A DNA stretch of 64,000 nucleotides from Rhizobium sp. R711. GTDB lineage: Bacteria > Pseudomonadota > Alphaproteobacteria > Rhizobiales > Rhizobiaceae. Positions 45,219 through 54,159 of this stretch are shown here, in pieces (within the stretch, counting starts at the first letter, position 1; each line of letters opens with the position of its first letter). A program made the position numbers and the translations under genes. The stretch spans positions 186,001 to 250,000 of the forward strand of contig NZ_LOKZ01000012.1 of NCBI RefSeq assembly GCF_002211365.1. The letters are read 5' to 3'. Under the pieces are notes generated by a model. That model was not told where the DNA came from, did not search any database, and was given only the letters and a program-made list of their open reading frames with translations.

Positions 45219-45980
45219 TCAGAGAAGGCGGCTTAGCCGGGGTGTCGGCCAGCCGCCATCGCGATCGATGGAGAAGACCAAGCCGAAGCGCGCGAAGAGG
45301 ACGGAAGTGGCAAAGGCAAACCAGGCACCCAGCGCAAGGCCAGCCACAACATCGCTTGGATAATGCACGCCGATGATAATGCGCGTGGCGCCGAGCCAGA
45401 GCCCTATACCGATGAAACCAAGACGAAAACGCGGGAAGAGAAGCGCGAGCGCCACGAACAGCGCACCAATGTTGGCCGAATGTCCGGAGGGAAAGCTCTG
45501 GTGCAGGAAATCCATGTTGAAGGGCGCGAAGCTGAAAATCCCCTCCTGATCATAGAGCAATGGTCGCGCCCGGCCGATCGCGACCTTCAGGAGGTTGGCG
45601 GCGATGCTGGTGAATAGCACGCTCAGAGCGACATAGGCCGTCATCTGCCCAAAATAGACCATGCGAAACCGTCTCCGGACCTTCCAAAGTCGACGACGGA
45701 CAAGATAGCCCGTGGCGAAGATCGTAGAGAGGCCGGCAAGAATCCAGGCGAGTCTGCCGACATCGGTAACATCGCCGGCAATCGAGATCAGTGGCGGCGC
45801 CAGATCCTTAGCTGCCAGGCCGAGCGGGCGATCGAAAACGAAGAAGGCGATGGCAATGGCATTGACTGCCGAAAACGCAAATCCCTTCCAGGCAACCCGC
45901 CGATGGATCGTGCGCCGCGCCTCGTAGCGCTTTCGCAGATAACTCCAGAAACTTGGCTTACGATCGACCGTCTCGCTCAT
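45219..45980 (-). CDS. PAP2-family membrane phosphatase
   Basis: A 253-residue protein with about five or six hydrophobic segments. The phosphatase signature is complete: 'KVAIGRARPLL' (C1), 'FPSGHSANIGAL' (C2) and 'TRIIIGVHYPSDVVAG' (C3, with Thr in place of the usual Ser). Such enzymes act on undecaprenyl-PP, phosphatidic acid, PGP or lipid A phosphates at the periplasmic face. ATG 45980 has GGAG upstream; a longer in-frame start at 46082 would overlap the parS-like site and is unlikely. The substrate is unassigned. Confidence 0.88.
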   Translation of the reverse strand: MSETVDRKPSFWSYLRKRYEARRTIHRRVAWKGFAFSAVNAIAIAFFVFDRPLGLAAKDLAPPLISIAGDVTDVGRLAWILAGLSTIFATGYLVRRRLWKVRRRFRMVYFGQMTAYVALSVLFTSIAANLLKVAIGRARPLLYDQEGIFSFAPFNMDFLHQSFPSGHSANIGALFVALALLFPRFRLGFIGIGLWLGATRIIIGVHYPSDVVAGLALGAWFAFATSVLFARFGLVFSIDRDGGWPTPRLSRLL

Positions 45981-46044
45981 TCCACTCCGCTCTTTCCTCA
46001 ATGCAGAAGGGAGATAGGAGCGGTAACAACTGCCTTCAAGCAAA

Positions 46045-46074
46045 GGCCTCCCGCATCGATCGATGCGAGAGGCC
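46045..46074 (-). terminator. Long inverted repeat after leuB, probable terminator
   Basis: GGCCTC (46045-46050) pairs with GAGGCC (46069-46074) around the perfect palindrome CGCATCGATCGATGCG, with one C/A irregularity between. On the minus strand the stem is followed by TTTG. It lies about 25 bases after the leuB stop, and the short T-tract makes it a weaker terminator than others here. Confidence 0.6.
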
Positions 46075-46081
46075 CAAAGCA

Positions 46082-46097
46082 TGTTTCACGTGAAATA
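46082..46097. other. parS-like site (ParB-binding consensus, 15 of 16 bases)
   Basis: TGTTTCACGTGAAATA differs from the bacterial parS consensus TGTTTCACGTGAAACA at one base. It sits in the 24-base space between the leuB stop (46098-46100) and a terminator-like palindrome. ParB binding to such sites near the origin organises chromosome segregation. No parAB genes are in the window, and I saw no second copy. Confidence 0.6.
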
Positions 46098-47210
46098 TCA
46101 GGCAGAAAGCGCCTTGAACTCGGCGAGGATCGCGTCGCCCATCTCCGTGGTTCCAACCTTCGTGCAGCCTTCGGCCATGATGTCGCCGGTGCGAATGCCC
46201 TTGTCGAGCACATTGGCGATCGCCTTCTCGAGGTTGTCGGCTTCCTTCACGAGGTTGAAGGAATAGCGCAGGCACATGGCGAACGAAGCGATCATCGCGA
46301 TCGGATTGGCAATGCCCTTGCCGGCGATGTCAGGAGCCGAACCGTGCACCGGCTCGTAGAGTGCCTTGCGCTTGCCGGTCTTGGCGTCCGGGGCGCCGAG
46401 CGAAGCGGACGGCAGCATGCCGAGCGAGCCCGTCAGCATGGCTGCAACGTCGGACAGCATGTCGCCAAACAAGTTGTCGGTGACGATGACGTCGAACTGC
46501 TTCGGCGCGCGCACCAGCTGCATGCCACCGGCATCCGCTAGCATGTGCTCGAGCTTGACGTCGGAATACTTGTCCTTGTGCGTCGCGGTGACGACCTGGT
46601 TCCACAACACGCCCGACTTCATGACGTTGCGCTTTTCCATCGAGCAGACGCGATTCTGGCGCGTGCGCGCCATTTCGAAGGCCACGGCCGAGATGCGTTC
46701 GATTTCGTATGTATCGTAGACCTGCGTGTCGATTGCACGTTTCTGGCCATTGCCGAGATCGGTAATGGTCTTCGGCTCGCCGAAATAGACGCCGCCGGTG
46801 AGTTCGCGGATGATCAGGATATCGAGGCCTTCGACCAGCTCCGGCTTCAGTGAGGAAGCGGAAGCGAGCGCCGGGTAGCAGATGGCCGGACGCAGGTTGG
46901 CGAAGAGCTCCAGATCCTTGCGCAGGCGCAGCAGGCCGGCTTCGGGGCGCACTTCATAGGGAACGTCATCCCACTTCGGGCCACCGACGGCGCCGAAGAG
47001 AACCGCATCAGCGGCAAGCGCCTTCTGCATGTCGGCTTCAGAGATCGCGGCACCATGCGCGTCATAGGCGCTGCCGCCGACCAAGCCTTCGTCGGTGACA
47101 AAGCCGGCATTCATCGCCTCGTTCATATAGGCAATGATCTTGCGGACCTCACCCATGGCTTCTGGGCCGATGCCGTCGCCCGGCAGCAGGAAAAGATTGC
47201 GCGCTGTCAT
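46098..47210 (-). CDS. leuB: 3-isopropylmalate dehydrogenase
   Basis: A 370-residue decarboxylating dehydrogenase. Motifs are '[17 protein letters not shown]', '[11 protein letters not shown]', '[15 protein letters not shown]', '[14 protein letters not shown]' and '[28 protein letters not shown]', followed by '[19 protein letters not shown]'. It oxidises 3-isopropylmalate in leucine synthesis, using NAD+. leuD lies 1.2 kb away on the same strand with an unrelated plus-strand gene between them; leuC is not in the window. A parS-like site begins directly after its stop. Confidence 0.97.
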   Translation of the reverse strand: MTARNLFLLPGDGIGPEAMGEVRKIIAYMNEAMNAGFVTDEGLVGGSAYDAHGAAISEADMQKALAADAVLFGAVGGPKWDDVPYEVRPEAGLLRLRKDLELFANLRPAICYPALASASSLKPELVEGLDILIIRELTGGVYFGEPKTITDLGNGQKRAIDTQVYDTYEIERISAVAFEMARTRQNRVCSMEKRNVMKSGVLWNQVVTATHKDKYSDVKLEHMLADAGGMQLVRAPKQFDVIVTDNLFGDMLSDVAAMLTGSLGMLPSASLGAPDAKTGKRKALYEPVHGSAPDIAGKGIANPIAMIASFAMCLRYSFNLVKEADNLEKAIANVLDKGIRTGDIMAEGCTKVGTTEMGDAILAEFKALSA

Positions 47211-47382
47211 GAAACCCTCCGCGGAAAAACAAGTTGCGGCTTATTAGACCCGCAAAAACGGCATTTCAAGCGAGTGGAAGGCCGATTCGGTACGGTTGCG
47301 GAATTACTGTGAGATCGCTCGTTGACCGGTCAACGCAAGCGGGTCCACAAGGAGAGCATCGCCAAGCTCATCGGATACCGCC

Positions 47383-48315
47383 ATGTCATCTGCACCGCTC
47401 CACCTCGACACCCCGCTTTTCCGTACCTCCGCCGATTACAGCGCAAGCAACAAGCCGCTTTGGCTGAAGCTCGACGCACTGCAGCCCTCTGGAAGCTTCA
47501 AGCTTCGCGGTGTTGGCAGGCTTTGTCAGCACGAGATCGAGAACGGCGCCCGGGAAATCTTCTGCGCCTCCGGTGGTAATGCCGGGATCGCCGCCGCTTA
47601 TACGGGACGGGCACTCGGCATTCCGGTGACGATCGTCGTACCGGAGACGACGTCGCTGGAAGTGCGCCAATCGATCGAAGCAACCGGCGCCACTGTTCTG
47701 GTGCACGGATCGGTCTTTGATGAAGCCAACGCTTTCGCGATCGAGCAGGCGAAAGCCAGCAAGGCGGCCTATGTGCACCCGTTCGACCATCCGCTTCTGT
47801 GGGAAGGGCATGGCACATTGATCGACGAGGTTGTCGCCAAAGGTGCCGACTTCGATTGCGTCATCACGAGCGTCGGCGGCGGCGGTTTGCTTGCGGGCAT
47901 TGTTGCCGGCCTTCAGCGAAACGGCTTGTCTGATGTGCCCGTCATTACCGTCGAAACCGAAGGGGCCGCGTCCCTCCATGCCAGCCTTGCCGCAGGAAAG
48001 CGCATCACCTTGCCTGGTATTACCTCCATCGCCAGCTCGCTCGGCGCGCGCCAGGTGGCGCAGCACGTCTTCGACCTGCCAAAGCACCACCCGATCGAGA
48101 GCGTGACGGTTACCGACCCACAGGCAGTCACCGCCTGCCTGAAGTTCGCCGATGCCTATCGTATTCTGGTCGAACCCGCCTGCGGGGCTGCCCTGGCGGT
48201 GGCCGACGTGCATCCCGATATCCTCGCCCGCTTCAACAATCCGCTGATCGAAGTCTGCGGCGGCATCGGGGTTTCACTGGAGAAGCTCAAGGTCTGGAAA
48301 GAACGGCTGTTGTGA
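47383..48315 (+). CDS. PLP-dependent serine/threonine dehydratase-like enzyme
   Basis: A 310-residue fold-type II PLP enzyme. The cofactor Lys is in 'QPSGSFKLRGVG', the phosphate-binding loops are 'CASGGNAGIAAAYTGRALG' and 'SVGGGGLLAGIVAG', and the C-terminal 'VCGGIGVSLEKLKVW' closes the site. The length and absence of an ACT domain fit catabolic L-serine dehydratases (SdaB-eukaryote-like/CHA1 type). It would deaminate serine or threonine to the 2-oxo acid. It lies between leuB and leuD on the opposite strand, but the location does not show a role in leucine synthesis. Confidence 0.85.
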   Translation: MSSAPLHLDTPLFRTSADYSASNKPLWLKLDALQPSGSFKLRGVGRLCQHEIENGAREIFCASGGNAGIAAAYTGRALGIPVTIVVPETTSLEVRQSIEATGATVLVHGSVFDEANAFAIEQAKASKAAYVHPFDHPLLWEGHGTLIDEVVAKGADFDCVITSVGGGGLLAGIVAGLQRNGLSDVPVITVETEGAASLHASLAAGKRITLPGITSIASSLGARQVAQHVFDLPKHHPIESVTVTDPQAVTACLKFADAYRILVEPACGAALAVADVHPDILARFNNPLIEVCGGIGVSLEKLKVWKERLL

Positions 48316-48321
48316 GCCGCC

Positions 48322-48350
48322 AAAGAAAAAGCCGGGCGAAAACCCGGCTT
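48322..48350 (-). terminator. Bidirectional terminator between dehydratase gene and leuD
   Basis: Perfect stem AAGCCGGG (48329-48336) / CCCGGCTT (48343-48350) with a six-base loop. On the minus strand it is followed by TTTCTTTG, serving leuD; on the plus strand the T-run is short. Confidence 0.8.
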
Positions 48351-48376
48351 TGACGAAATGCTGTGTTTTGTCAGAC

Positions 48377-48985
48377 TTACGCAGCCCAAGGACGGGATGC
48401 CGCGTTCTTGGCTTCGAAGCTGTCGATCGCCTTGCCCTTCTCGAGCGTCAGGCCGATATCGTCGAGGCCGTTCAGCAGGCAGTGGCGCTTGAACTCATCG
48501 AGATCGAACTTGATCGAACCGCCGTCCGGTCCAGTGATTTCGAGGTTTTCCAGGTCGACCGTCAGGATCGCGTTGGAGCCGCGCGAAGCGTCGTCCATCA
48601 GCTTGTCGAGGTTTTCCTGGCTGACCTTGATCGGCAGAATGCCGTTCTTGAAACAGTTGTTGTAGAAGATGTCGGCGAAGCTGGTCGAGATGACGCAACG
48701 GATACCGAAGTCGAGGAGCGCCCACGGCGCATGCTCGCGCGAGGAGCCGCAACCGAAATTGTCGCCGGCAACGAGGATCTTCGCATTCTGATAGGCCGGC
48801 TTGTTCAGCACGAAATCCGGGTTCGGCGAGCCATCTTCATTGTAACGAGCCTCGGCGAAAAGACCCTTGCCAAGACCGGTGCGCTTGATCGTCTTCAGGT
48901 AGTCCTTCGGGATGATCATGTCGGTATCGATGTTGACAACCGGCAGAGGGGCTGCGACGCCCGTCAGCTTTACGAATTTGTCCAT
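48377..48985 (-). CDS. leuD: 3-isopropylmalate dehydratase small subunit
   Basis: A 202-residue swivelling-domain protein. '[27 protein letters not shown]' and '[50 protein letters not shown]' are the LeuD hallmarks. With LeuC, encoded elsewhere, it isomerises 2-isopropylmalate to 3-isopropylmalate in leucine synthesis. It has its own start about 30 bases after GGAGCCAGG-like sequence and ends at a terminator. Confidence 0.96.
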   Translation of the reverse strand: MDKFVKLTGVAAPLPVVNIDTDMIIPKDYLKTIKRTGLGKGLFAEARYNEDGSPNPDFVLNKPAYQNAKILVAGDNFGCGSSREHAPWALLDFGIRCVISTSFADIFYNNCFKNGILPIKVSQENLDKLMDDASRGSNAILTVDLENLEITGPDGGSIKFDLDEFKRHCLLNGLDDIGLTLEKGKAIDSFEAKNAASRPWAA

Positions 48986-49123
48986 GGCCTGGCTCCAATA
49001 TCAGCAGACGTAGTTTTGTTGATCAGCGTTTAGTCCAGATTGCCGCCGAAATGAAGGAAAATTTATATCGTAGGTGCGACTGCGCGCGGATTCGACGCGC
49101 AGCCGGCTATGGTCGACATGGGA

Positions 49124-49552
49124 TCAGTTTGCATTCGCTGGCGCATTCATCGCCCAGAGAACCCCGAACGGGTCCCGGAGCTGGCCGTATCGATCACCCC
49201 AGAACATCAGCTGAACAGGCATGATCACCTCTGCGCCGGCAGCAACCGCACGATCCCACCAGAAATCGATATCGTCGATAACAAGCTGAAGGGTGAAGCC
49301 CTGGTGCTTTTCGAACGGGTGACCATGCTCGGGATAGGCATCGCATAGCATCAACGAGCTTCCGTTGATGTAAAGGTGGACATGCATCGTGCGCCCGTTT
49401 TCATCCGGAGGGACAACAAACCCCTCCTCGGCGCCAAACGCACGCCCGTAAAATTCCGCGGCCTTTAACGCACCATCGACCGTGACATACGGCAGCAAGC
49501 CATTCTTGACCGGCGGCATCTTCATCGTGCCGGTTCCCGTTGCGGTATCCAT
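49124..49552 (-). CDS. VOC-family (PhnB-like) protein
   Basis: A 142-residue protein. 'GLLPYVTVDGALKAAEFYGRAFGAEEGFVVPPDENGRTMHVHLYINGSSLMLCDAYPEHGHP' and 'FTLQLVIDDIDFWWDRAVAAGAEVIMPVQLMFWGDRYGQLRDPFGVLWAMN' match the PhnB/YdcJ-type VOC proteins. These have no settled enzymatic role. ATG 49552 has GGAGGACAGT just before it. It shares neither operon nor obvious pathway with neighbours. Confidence 0.85.
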   Translation of the reverse strand: MDTATGTGTMKMPPVKNGLLPYVTVDGALKAAEFYGRAFGAEEGFVVPPDENGRTMHVHLYINGSSLMLCDAYPEHGHPFEKHQGFTLQLVIDDIDFWWDRAVAAGAEVIMPVQLMFWGDRYGQLRDPFGVLWAMNAPANAN

Positions 49553-49664
49553 ACTGTCCTCCATCGTTTGATTGGTTCGGGCAGAAGCCCTGGCCTCTCA
49601 AAGACGCGGGAAGATCAGTCGAGCCGACAGCAATGTCGAAATTTTTCTGGAGTCGACGCGAAAG

Positions 49665-49907
49665 TCACAGGTCGATGATCGTACCGCGCCCGTCGTTCCA
49701 GATGCGCATGTTTTCGCCGGAATGTGATTTCGCCTTCGCTGTGGCGCGGACCGGGGCCGGCTTCATCTTCAACGAAAGCGCGCGGCCAACCATGAGTACC
49801 GTCAGAATACCGCCGACTGCGAGCGTCACGGAAAAGGTGACGAACGCCAGCGCAACGAAGGCGGTGATGCCTGCGAGCAGGAGGAAGACGGAACGGATGC
49901 TTTGCAT
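49665..49907 (-). CDS. Small membrane protein of unknown function
   Basis: An 80-residue protein. About 40 hydrophobic residues at the N-terminus ('VFLLLAGITAFVALAFVTFSVTLAVGGILTVLMVGRAL') make one or two membrane segments; the C-terminus is polar and basic ('KMKPAPVRATAKAKSHSGENMRIWNDGRGTIIDL'). AAAGG stands about nine bases before the ATG. The ending 'MRIWNDGRGTIIDL' looks conserved-like, but I cannot name the family. Confidence 0.68.
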   Translation of the reverse strand: MQSIRSVFLLLAGITAFVALAFVTFSVTLAVGGILTVLMVGRALSLKMKPAPVRATAKAKSHSGENMRIWNDGRGTIIDL

Positions 49908-50019
49908 GAGTTTAGACCTTTCTTCGGAAAGGAATGTGGTCCTTCATTTCTTTCTCTGCAAGGTGAGCATGGCTTTTTGTTGTCTTGCCACCCATCACAA
50001 AGCTTGGCACACATTTGTG

Positions 50020-50928
50020 ATGACTCGCAATTCTCCGACTCGCTCCTTGAATCTCCGCCGTTCGGTGCTGAGCGTTCCGGCCATTAATGCACGCGCACTG
50101 GAAAAGACCTGTGCGCTCGATTGCGACGCCGTGATCTTCGATCTCGAGGACTCCGTGGCACCGGAGCGAAAGGCGGAAGCCCGCGAAAATCTGAAGGCCT
50201 TTTTTTCAGGCGCTCCTCTTCTGAACAAGGAGCGCATCATCCGCATCAATGCGCTTGACTCCATATTCGGCAATGCGGACATGGAACTGGTCCTGGCACT
50301 GGAGCCGGATGCCGTGCTCCTGCCGAAAGTGGACGAGCCTCAGGATGTGATGTCCATCAGCGACCGGCTCGCCGATGCCGACGCGCCGGAAAGCCTCCGC
50401 ATCTGGGCGATGATCGAAACGCCCCGCGGCATTCTGAACGCGGCAGCGATTGCCGAAGCCGGGCGCACACCGGGCTCAAGACTCGATTGTTTCGTCGTCG
50501 GCCTCAACGACCTGCGCAAGGAAACAGGCGCCCTGCCGCAACCGGGCCGCACCTATCTCGTGCCCTGGCTGATGCAGGTGGTACTTGCCGTGCGCGCCTA
50601 TGGCCTCGACGCGATCGACAGCGTCTTCAACGATTTCAAGGATGCCGATGCCTTTGATGCCGAATGCGCACATGCCCGTGCCATGGGCTTCGACGGCAAG
50701 ATGCTGATCCACCCGGCTCAGATCGAAGCCGCCAATCTGCATTTCGGCCCCGATGAGGCGGCAATTGCCGAGGCGGAGGCGATCATCGCCGCCTTTGCCG
50801 ATCCTGCCGCCGAGGGCCTGAATGTCATCAATGTCAACGGTCGGATGATCGAGCGGCTGCACCTTGTCCAGGCGGAAAGTCTGGTTCATAAAGCCCGCCT
50901 GATTGCAGAACGCCAAACGGCGAAGTGA
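50020..50928 (+). CDS. HpcH/HpaI aldolase / CitE-like lyase family protein
   Basis: A 302-residue TIM-barrel protein. 'RRSVLSVPAINARALEKTCALDCDAVIFDLEDSVAPERKAEARENL' at the N-terminus and 'AMIETPRGILNAAAIAE', 'CFVVGLNDLRKETGA' and 'GFDGKMLIHPAQIEAAN' are the metal and acyl-CoA motifs of the CitE/malyl-CoA lyase group. It would cleave or form a malyl-, citramalyl- or similar CoA ester; the exact substrate is unclear. It is followed 13 bases later by the DUF1737 gene, so both are probably cotranscribed. Start ATG 50020 has a weak ribosome-binding site. Confidence 0.87.
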   Translation: MTRNSPTRSLNLRRSVLSVPAINARALEKTCALDCDAVIFDLEDSVAPERKAEARENLKAFFSGAPLLNKERIIRINALDSIFGNADMELVLALEPDAVLLPKVDEPQDVMSISDRLADADAPESLRIWAMIETPRGILNAAAIAEAGRTPGSRLDCFVVGLNDLRKETGALPQPGRTYLVPWLMQVVLAVRAYGLDAIDSVFNDFKDADAFDAECAHARAMGFDGKMLIHPAQIEAANLHFGPDEAAIAEAEAIIAAFADPAAEGLNVINVNGRMIERLHLVQAESLVHKARLIAERQTAK

Positions 50929-50941
50929 AAGACGACTTTAG

Positions 50942-51148
50942 ATGAAGCTTTATCGCCTTCTGACCGGCCAGGATGATGCCGCTTTCTGTCACCGCGTGAC
51001 CGACGCCCTCAACAAGGGCTGGTCGCTGAACGGCTCGCCGTCGCTGACCTTCAACACCCAGACCGGCCAAGTGATGTGCGCTCAGGCGATCGTCAAGGAA
51101 GTCGAAGGCAAGGACTACCAACCGGACATGAAGCTGTCCGAACAGTAA
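50942..51148 (+). CDS. DUF1737 domain protein
   Basis: A 68-residue protein, 'MKLYRLLTGQDDAAFCHRVTDALNKGWSLNGSPSLTFN', then a conserved 'VMCAQAIVKEVEG'. This is the full DUF1737 family length. It is soluble, with no signal. It follows the CitE-like gene by 13 bases and is convergent with the zincin gene. Its function is unknown. Confidence 0.85.
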   Translation: MKLYRLLTGQDDAAFCHRVTDALNKGWSLNGSPSLTFNTQTGQVMCAQAIVKEVEGKDYQPDMKLSEQ

Positions 51149-51156
51149 GCGAAAGC

Positions 51157-51594
51157 TTAGCGTTCGCCCGCTTCTTCGGCGCTCGCCTCTATCCGTTCCA
51201 TGTCGTCGTCGCTGAGACCGAAATGGTGGCCGATCTCATGGATGAGGACGTGAGTGATGATATCGCCCAGCGTCTCGTCGTTCTCTGCCCAGTAATCGAG
51301 GATCGGCCGCCGGTAGAGGCGGATACGGTTCGGCAATTCGCCGGTTTCCATCGTGAAACGCTCCGAGATGCCTCGGCCCTCAAAGAGGCCGAGAAGATCG
51401 AACGGCGTTTCCAGAGCCATGTCCTCGAACACGTCGTCGTCGGGGAAATCCTCGATCTCGATCGTCAGATTGGTGGTCAGTGAGCGGAACTCTTCCGGCA
51501 GGTGGCTATACGCCTCCATTGCCAACGACTCGAAAGTGCTGATCGTCGGCGCGTGGCGATCCCGCCAATCCTCGCTCTGGTCTATGCGGGCCAT
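51157..51594 (-). CDS. Metallopeptidase-like (zincin, DUF1025-type) protein
   Basis: A 145-residue protein with the zinc motif 'THVLIHEIGHHFGLSDDDMERIE' near its C-terminus and an acidic N-terminal half ('LTTNLTIEIEDFPDDDVFEDMALETPFDLLGLFEG'). This resembles the small MMP-like zincins of DUF1025. AAGGAAGG precedes ATG 51594; the longer frame upstream is not supported. It may be a cytoplasmic protease or a non-proteolytic metal protein. It is divergent from the SOS mutasome operon. Confidence 0.86.
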   Translation of the reverse strand: MARIDQSEDWRDRHAPTISTFESLAMEAYSHLPEEFRSLTTNLTIEIEDFPDDDVFEDMALETPFDLLGLFEGRGISERFTMETGELPNRIRLYRRPILDYWAENDETLGDIITHVLIHEIGHHFGLSDDDMERIEASAEEAGER

Positions 51595-51719
51595 GAATAT
51601 TCCTTCCTTTGCGGCCCATATAGAACCTTTGCGTACGATTTTCGAGAGCGGAATCAAAGGCAGGAATAAATTCACATCAAATGGCTGTTGACTCTTCCGT
51701 CCACCTCTGGAATCCATAA

Positions 51720-51734
51720 GAACATAACAGGAAC
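51720..51734. promoter_or_regulatory. LexA (SOS) box upstream of imuA-imuB-dnaE2
   Basis: GAAC-ATAACAG-GAAC is an exact match to the alphaproteobacterial SOS box (GTTC-N7-GTTC on the other strand). It starts 36 bases before the imuA ATG. A TTGACT at 51688-51693 could be the -35 element. Induction of this mutagenesis cassette by DNA damage through LexA is well known in the group. Confidence 0.88.
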
Positions 51735-51755
51735 ATATGAGACTTGGAGAACGTC

Positions 51756-52703
51756 ATGGCACAGTCGGCCGTGACGCGCGAGCGGCTTTTTGCGCTCCGC
51801 GAAACCATTGCAAAGCTTGAAGGAAAGCCCGCGCCGGCCTTGGCTGCCGCGGAAAGCGAAGCCTTGGTCGATAAGGGACTCTCCGCGAAGAACGAGAGCG
51901 TCCTGCGTCTTCCGCTTGGAATACCCGCGCTTGACGAGGCGATTGATGGCGGTCTACCGCTCGATGGGGTCACCGAGGTTCGCTCCGATCTTTTGCGCGA
52001 AGCCGGTGCCGGCAGCGGCTTTGTGCTGGCACTTGCCGCCATGCTGCAGCGCCAAGTGGAAGAGAGCCCCAGTGCATCGCTGCCGATCCTGTGGATCGCG
52101 GACATGGTTTCCACGATGGAAGCAGGCGCCCCTTACGCGGTGGGCCTGCGCGATTTCGGTCTGAAGTCGGACCAGTTCTTCTATGCCAGTCCACGCAAGC
52201 TTGAGGACGCTCTGTGGCTTGCCGAGGCCGCAGTCGAAAGCGGCGTCTTTCCTGCGACAATTCTGGAGGTTCGCGGCAATCCGAAGCCCTTCGGCCTGAC
52301 GGAAAGCCGCCGGTTGAGCTTGCGGGCGAAAGCATCGAAACGCCCGCTTTTGCTGTTGCGGCAGGCTGGAGAGGAAGAGGCCAGCAGCGCTTATTTCCGC
52401 TTCCTTGCGGCACCCGCGCCGGCACAGGCGCGCCCCTTGCCGGATGGCACGATGCTGGGCGGTAGCATCGGCAATCCGATTTTTCATCTCACCCTGGAGA
52501 AGAGCCGCAACCCGGCTCCCCTCTCCTTTCTACTGGAGTGGAACCCTCATGACCGCCGTTTTTTCGCCGTCTCCCAATCAGTCGACCCTCGCCTTCCAGA
52601 CGAACGCGCAGCGCATTCTGGCACTCCACTTTCCGCATCTTCCAACCGACCGGATCGCAAGAAAGAAATGGGGGCTCTCCTGGCGTTCGCACGGACGTCC
52701 TGA
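51756..52703 (+). CDS. imuA: ImuA, mutasome RecA-like protein
   Basis: A 315-residue protein. 'LRLPLGIPALDEAIDGGLPLDGVTEVRSD' and 'ILWIADMV..GAPYAVGLRDFGLKSDQFFYASPRKLEDALWLAEAAVESGVFPATILEVRG' are ImuA features with a degenerate RecA/SulA-like fold; the Walker A is not canonical. With ImuB and DnaE2 it supports damage-induced mutagenesis. ATG 51756 has GGAGA upstream. The last about 51 residues are read out of frame over the first 155 bases of imuB, longer than normal coupling, and that tail has no typical ImuA look. Confidence 0.87.
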   Translation: MAQSAVTRERLFALRETIAKLEGKPAPALAAAESEALVDKGLSAKNESVLRLPLGIPALDEAIDGGLPLDGVTEVRSDLLREAGAGSGFVLALAAMLQRQVEESPSASLPILWIADMVSTMEAGAPYAVGLRDFGLKSDQFFYASPRKLEDALWLAEAAVESGVFPATILEVRGNPKPFGLTESRRLSLRAKASKRPLLLLRQAGEEEASSAYFRFLAAPAPAQARPLPDGTMLGGSIGNPIFHLTLEKSRNPAPLSFLLEWNPHDRRFFAVSQSVDPRLPDERAAHSGTPLSASSNRPDRKKEMGALLAFARTS

Positions 52704-54159
52704 GGCCGCACCAATCGTCTGTTCCAGCCGCCTCAACAATACGATGCGGCTGACAGCGCTGGACGAGGCAGCCGAAACCCTCAATCTCCGAAAGCATATG
52801 GGCGTCGCCGAAGCCCGCGCCATCTACCCCACGCTTGATGTGATCGAGGACGACCCAGCCGCCAACCGGCGCTTTCTGGAAGCGATCGCCGACTGGTGCG
52901 ATCGCTATACCCCGCTTGTCGCTCTCGACGGCGTGGATGGCCTGTTTCTCGACATTACCGGCTGCGCCCATCTGTTCGGCGGTGAGACGTCCCTTCTCAA
53001 GGATATTCTCGCAAGGCTCTTCCAGATGGGAATTGACGCCCGTGGCGCCATCTCCTCGTCGCCGGGATTGTCTTGGGCCATCAGCCGTTTCGGCCAAGGC
53101 GGCATTATCGAACATGGGGAGGCCGAGCAGGCGCTTGCGCCCTTGCCCGTCGCGGCCCTGCGTCTCGAAGAAGAAACCGTAAGCGCCCTGCATAAGATGG
53201 GACTCAAATATGTCGGCGATTTACTGAGTGCGCCACGCGCCCCGCTTGCCCGTCGCTTTGGAGGAGCATTGCTCTTGAGGCTCGATCAGGCGCTTGGAAC
53301 AGATGAGGAGCCAGTCTCTCCACGCCTTCCGGTCGCGAGCCTCTCGGTCGAACGTCGCCTGATTGAGCCGATCGGAGCCGAAGACGATATCCTTGCGCTC
53401 ACCGATCAGATTGCCGTCTCCCTGAAGCCCTCATTGGAAGCGCGTGGCGTCGGCGGCCGCATCTTCGAACTGGTCCTGTTCCGTGTCGATGGCAAGGTGT
53501 TCCGGATTTCTGCCGGGACCGCGCAGCCCTTGCGAGAGCCCAAGCGCATCGCCGCTCTCTTTGCCGAACGCCTGCAGGCAATTCACGACGATTTCGATGC
53601 CGGTTACGGATTCGAGATCCTTCGTCTCAACGTGCTCCTGCACGAAGATTTCGTGACGTCACAGGGTGATTTCGAACACCGCCAGCAGAAGGATGCGTCG
53701 CTTGCTGCCTTCGTGGATCGGGTTTCCGCCCGCCTTGGGGGGGACTGCCTGCAAACCTTCCAATTGCGGGAGAGCCACATACCCGAAAGAGCCGTCATTG
53801 CCCTGCCTGCAATCGATCAGCTATCCGCCCAGAAAACCCGGGAAGGACATCCGCCGCCGGCCAGGAACGAGCGACCCATCCGGCTATTGCGGAAACCGGA
53901 GCCGATGGACGCCTTTGCCGTCGAAGTCCCCGATGGCGCACCGGCGAGCTTTCATTGGCGGCGAATGCAGCACCGTGTCCTGAAGAGCGAGGGGCCGGAA
54001 CGGCTGGCAATGGAATGGTGGCTCGATGGATCGGATGCTGAGGATCGAGACTACTTCCGGATCGAAGACGATCAGGGACGCCGCTTCTGGATCTATCGCC
54101 ATGGCCATTATGAGCGTGACGCAGCACAGAACTGGTACATGCATGGGGTCATCGCCTGA
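52549..54159 (+). CDS. imuB: ImuB, Y-family polymerase-like mutasome protein
   Basis: A 536-residue protein. The N-terminal Y-polymerase-like region reads '[22 protein letters not shown]', where DNA polymerases of the family have catalytic aspartates, so it is catalytically dead as known for ImuB. '[26 protein letters not shown]' and '[18 protein letters not shown]' follow, then the little-finger-like domain and a C-terminal extension. It links DnaE2 to the sliding clamp. ATG 52549 lies inside imuA, with GGAG at 52535-52538. Its TGA shares a base with the dnaE2 ATG. Confidence 0.88.
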   Translation: MTAVFSPSPNQSTLAFQTNAQRILALHFPHLPTDRIARKKWGLSWRSHGRPEAAPIVCSSRLNNTMRLTALDEAAETLNLRKHMGVAEARAIYPTLDVIEDDPAANRRFLEAIADWCDRYTPLVALDGVDGLFLDITGCAHLFGGETSLLKDILARLFQMGIDARGAISSSPGLSWAISRFGQGGIIEHGEAEQALAPLPVAALRLEEETVSALHKMGLKYVGDLLSAPRAPLARRFGGALLLRLDQALGTDEEPVSPRLPVASLSVERRLIEPIGAEDDILALTDQIAVSLKPSLEARGVGGRIFELVLFRVDGKVFRISAGTAQPLREPKRIAALFAERLQAIHDDFDAGYGFEILRLNVLLHEDFVTSQGDFEHRQQKDASLAAFVDRVSARLGGDCLQTFQLRESHIPERAVIALPAIDQLSAQKTREGHPPPARNERPIRLLRKPEPMDAFAVEVPDGAPASFHWRRMQHRVLKSEGPERLAMEWWLDGSDAEDRDYFRIEDDQGRRFWIYRHGHYERDAAQNWYMHGVIA

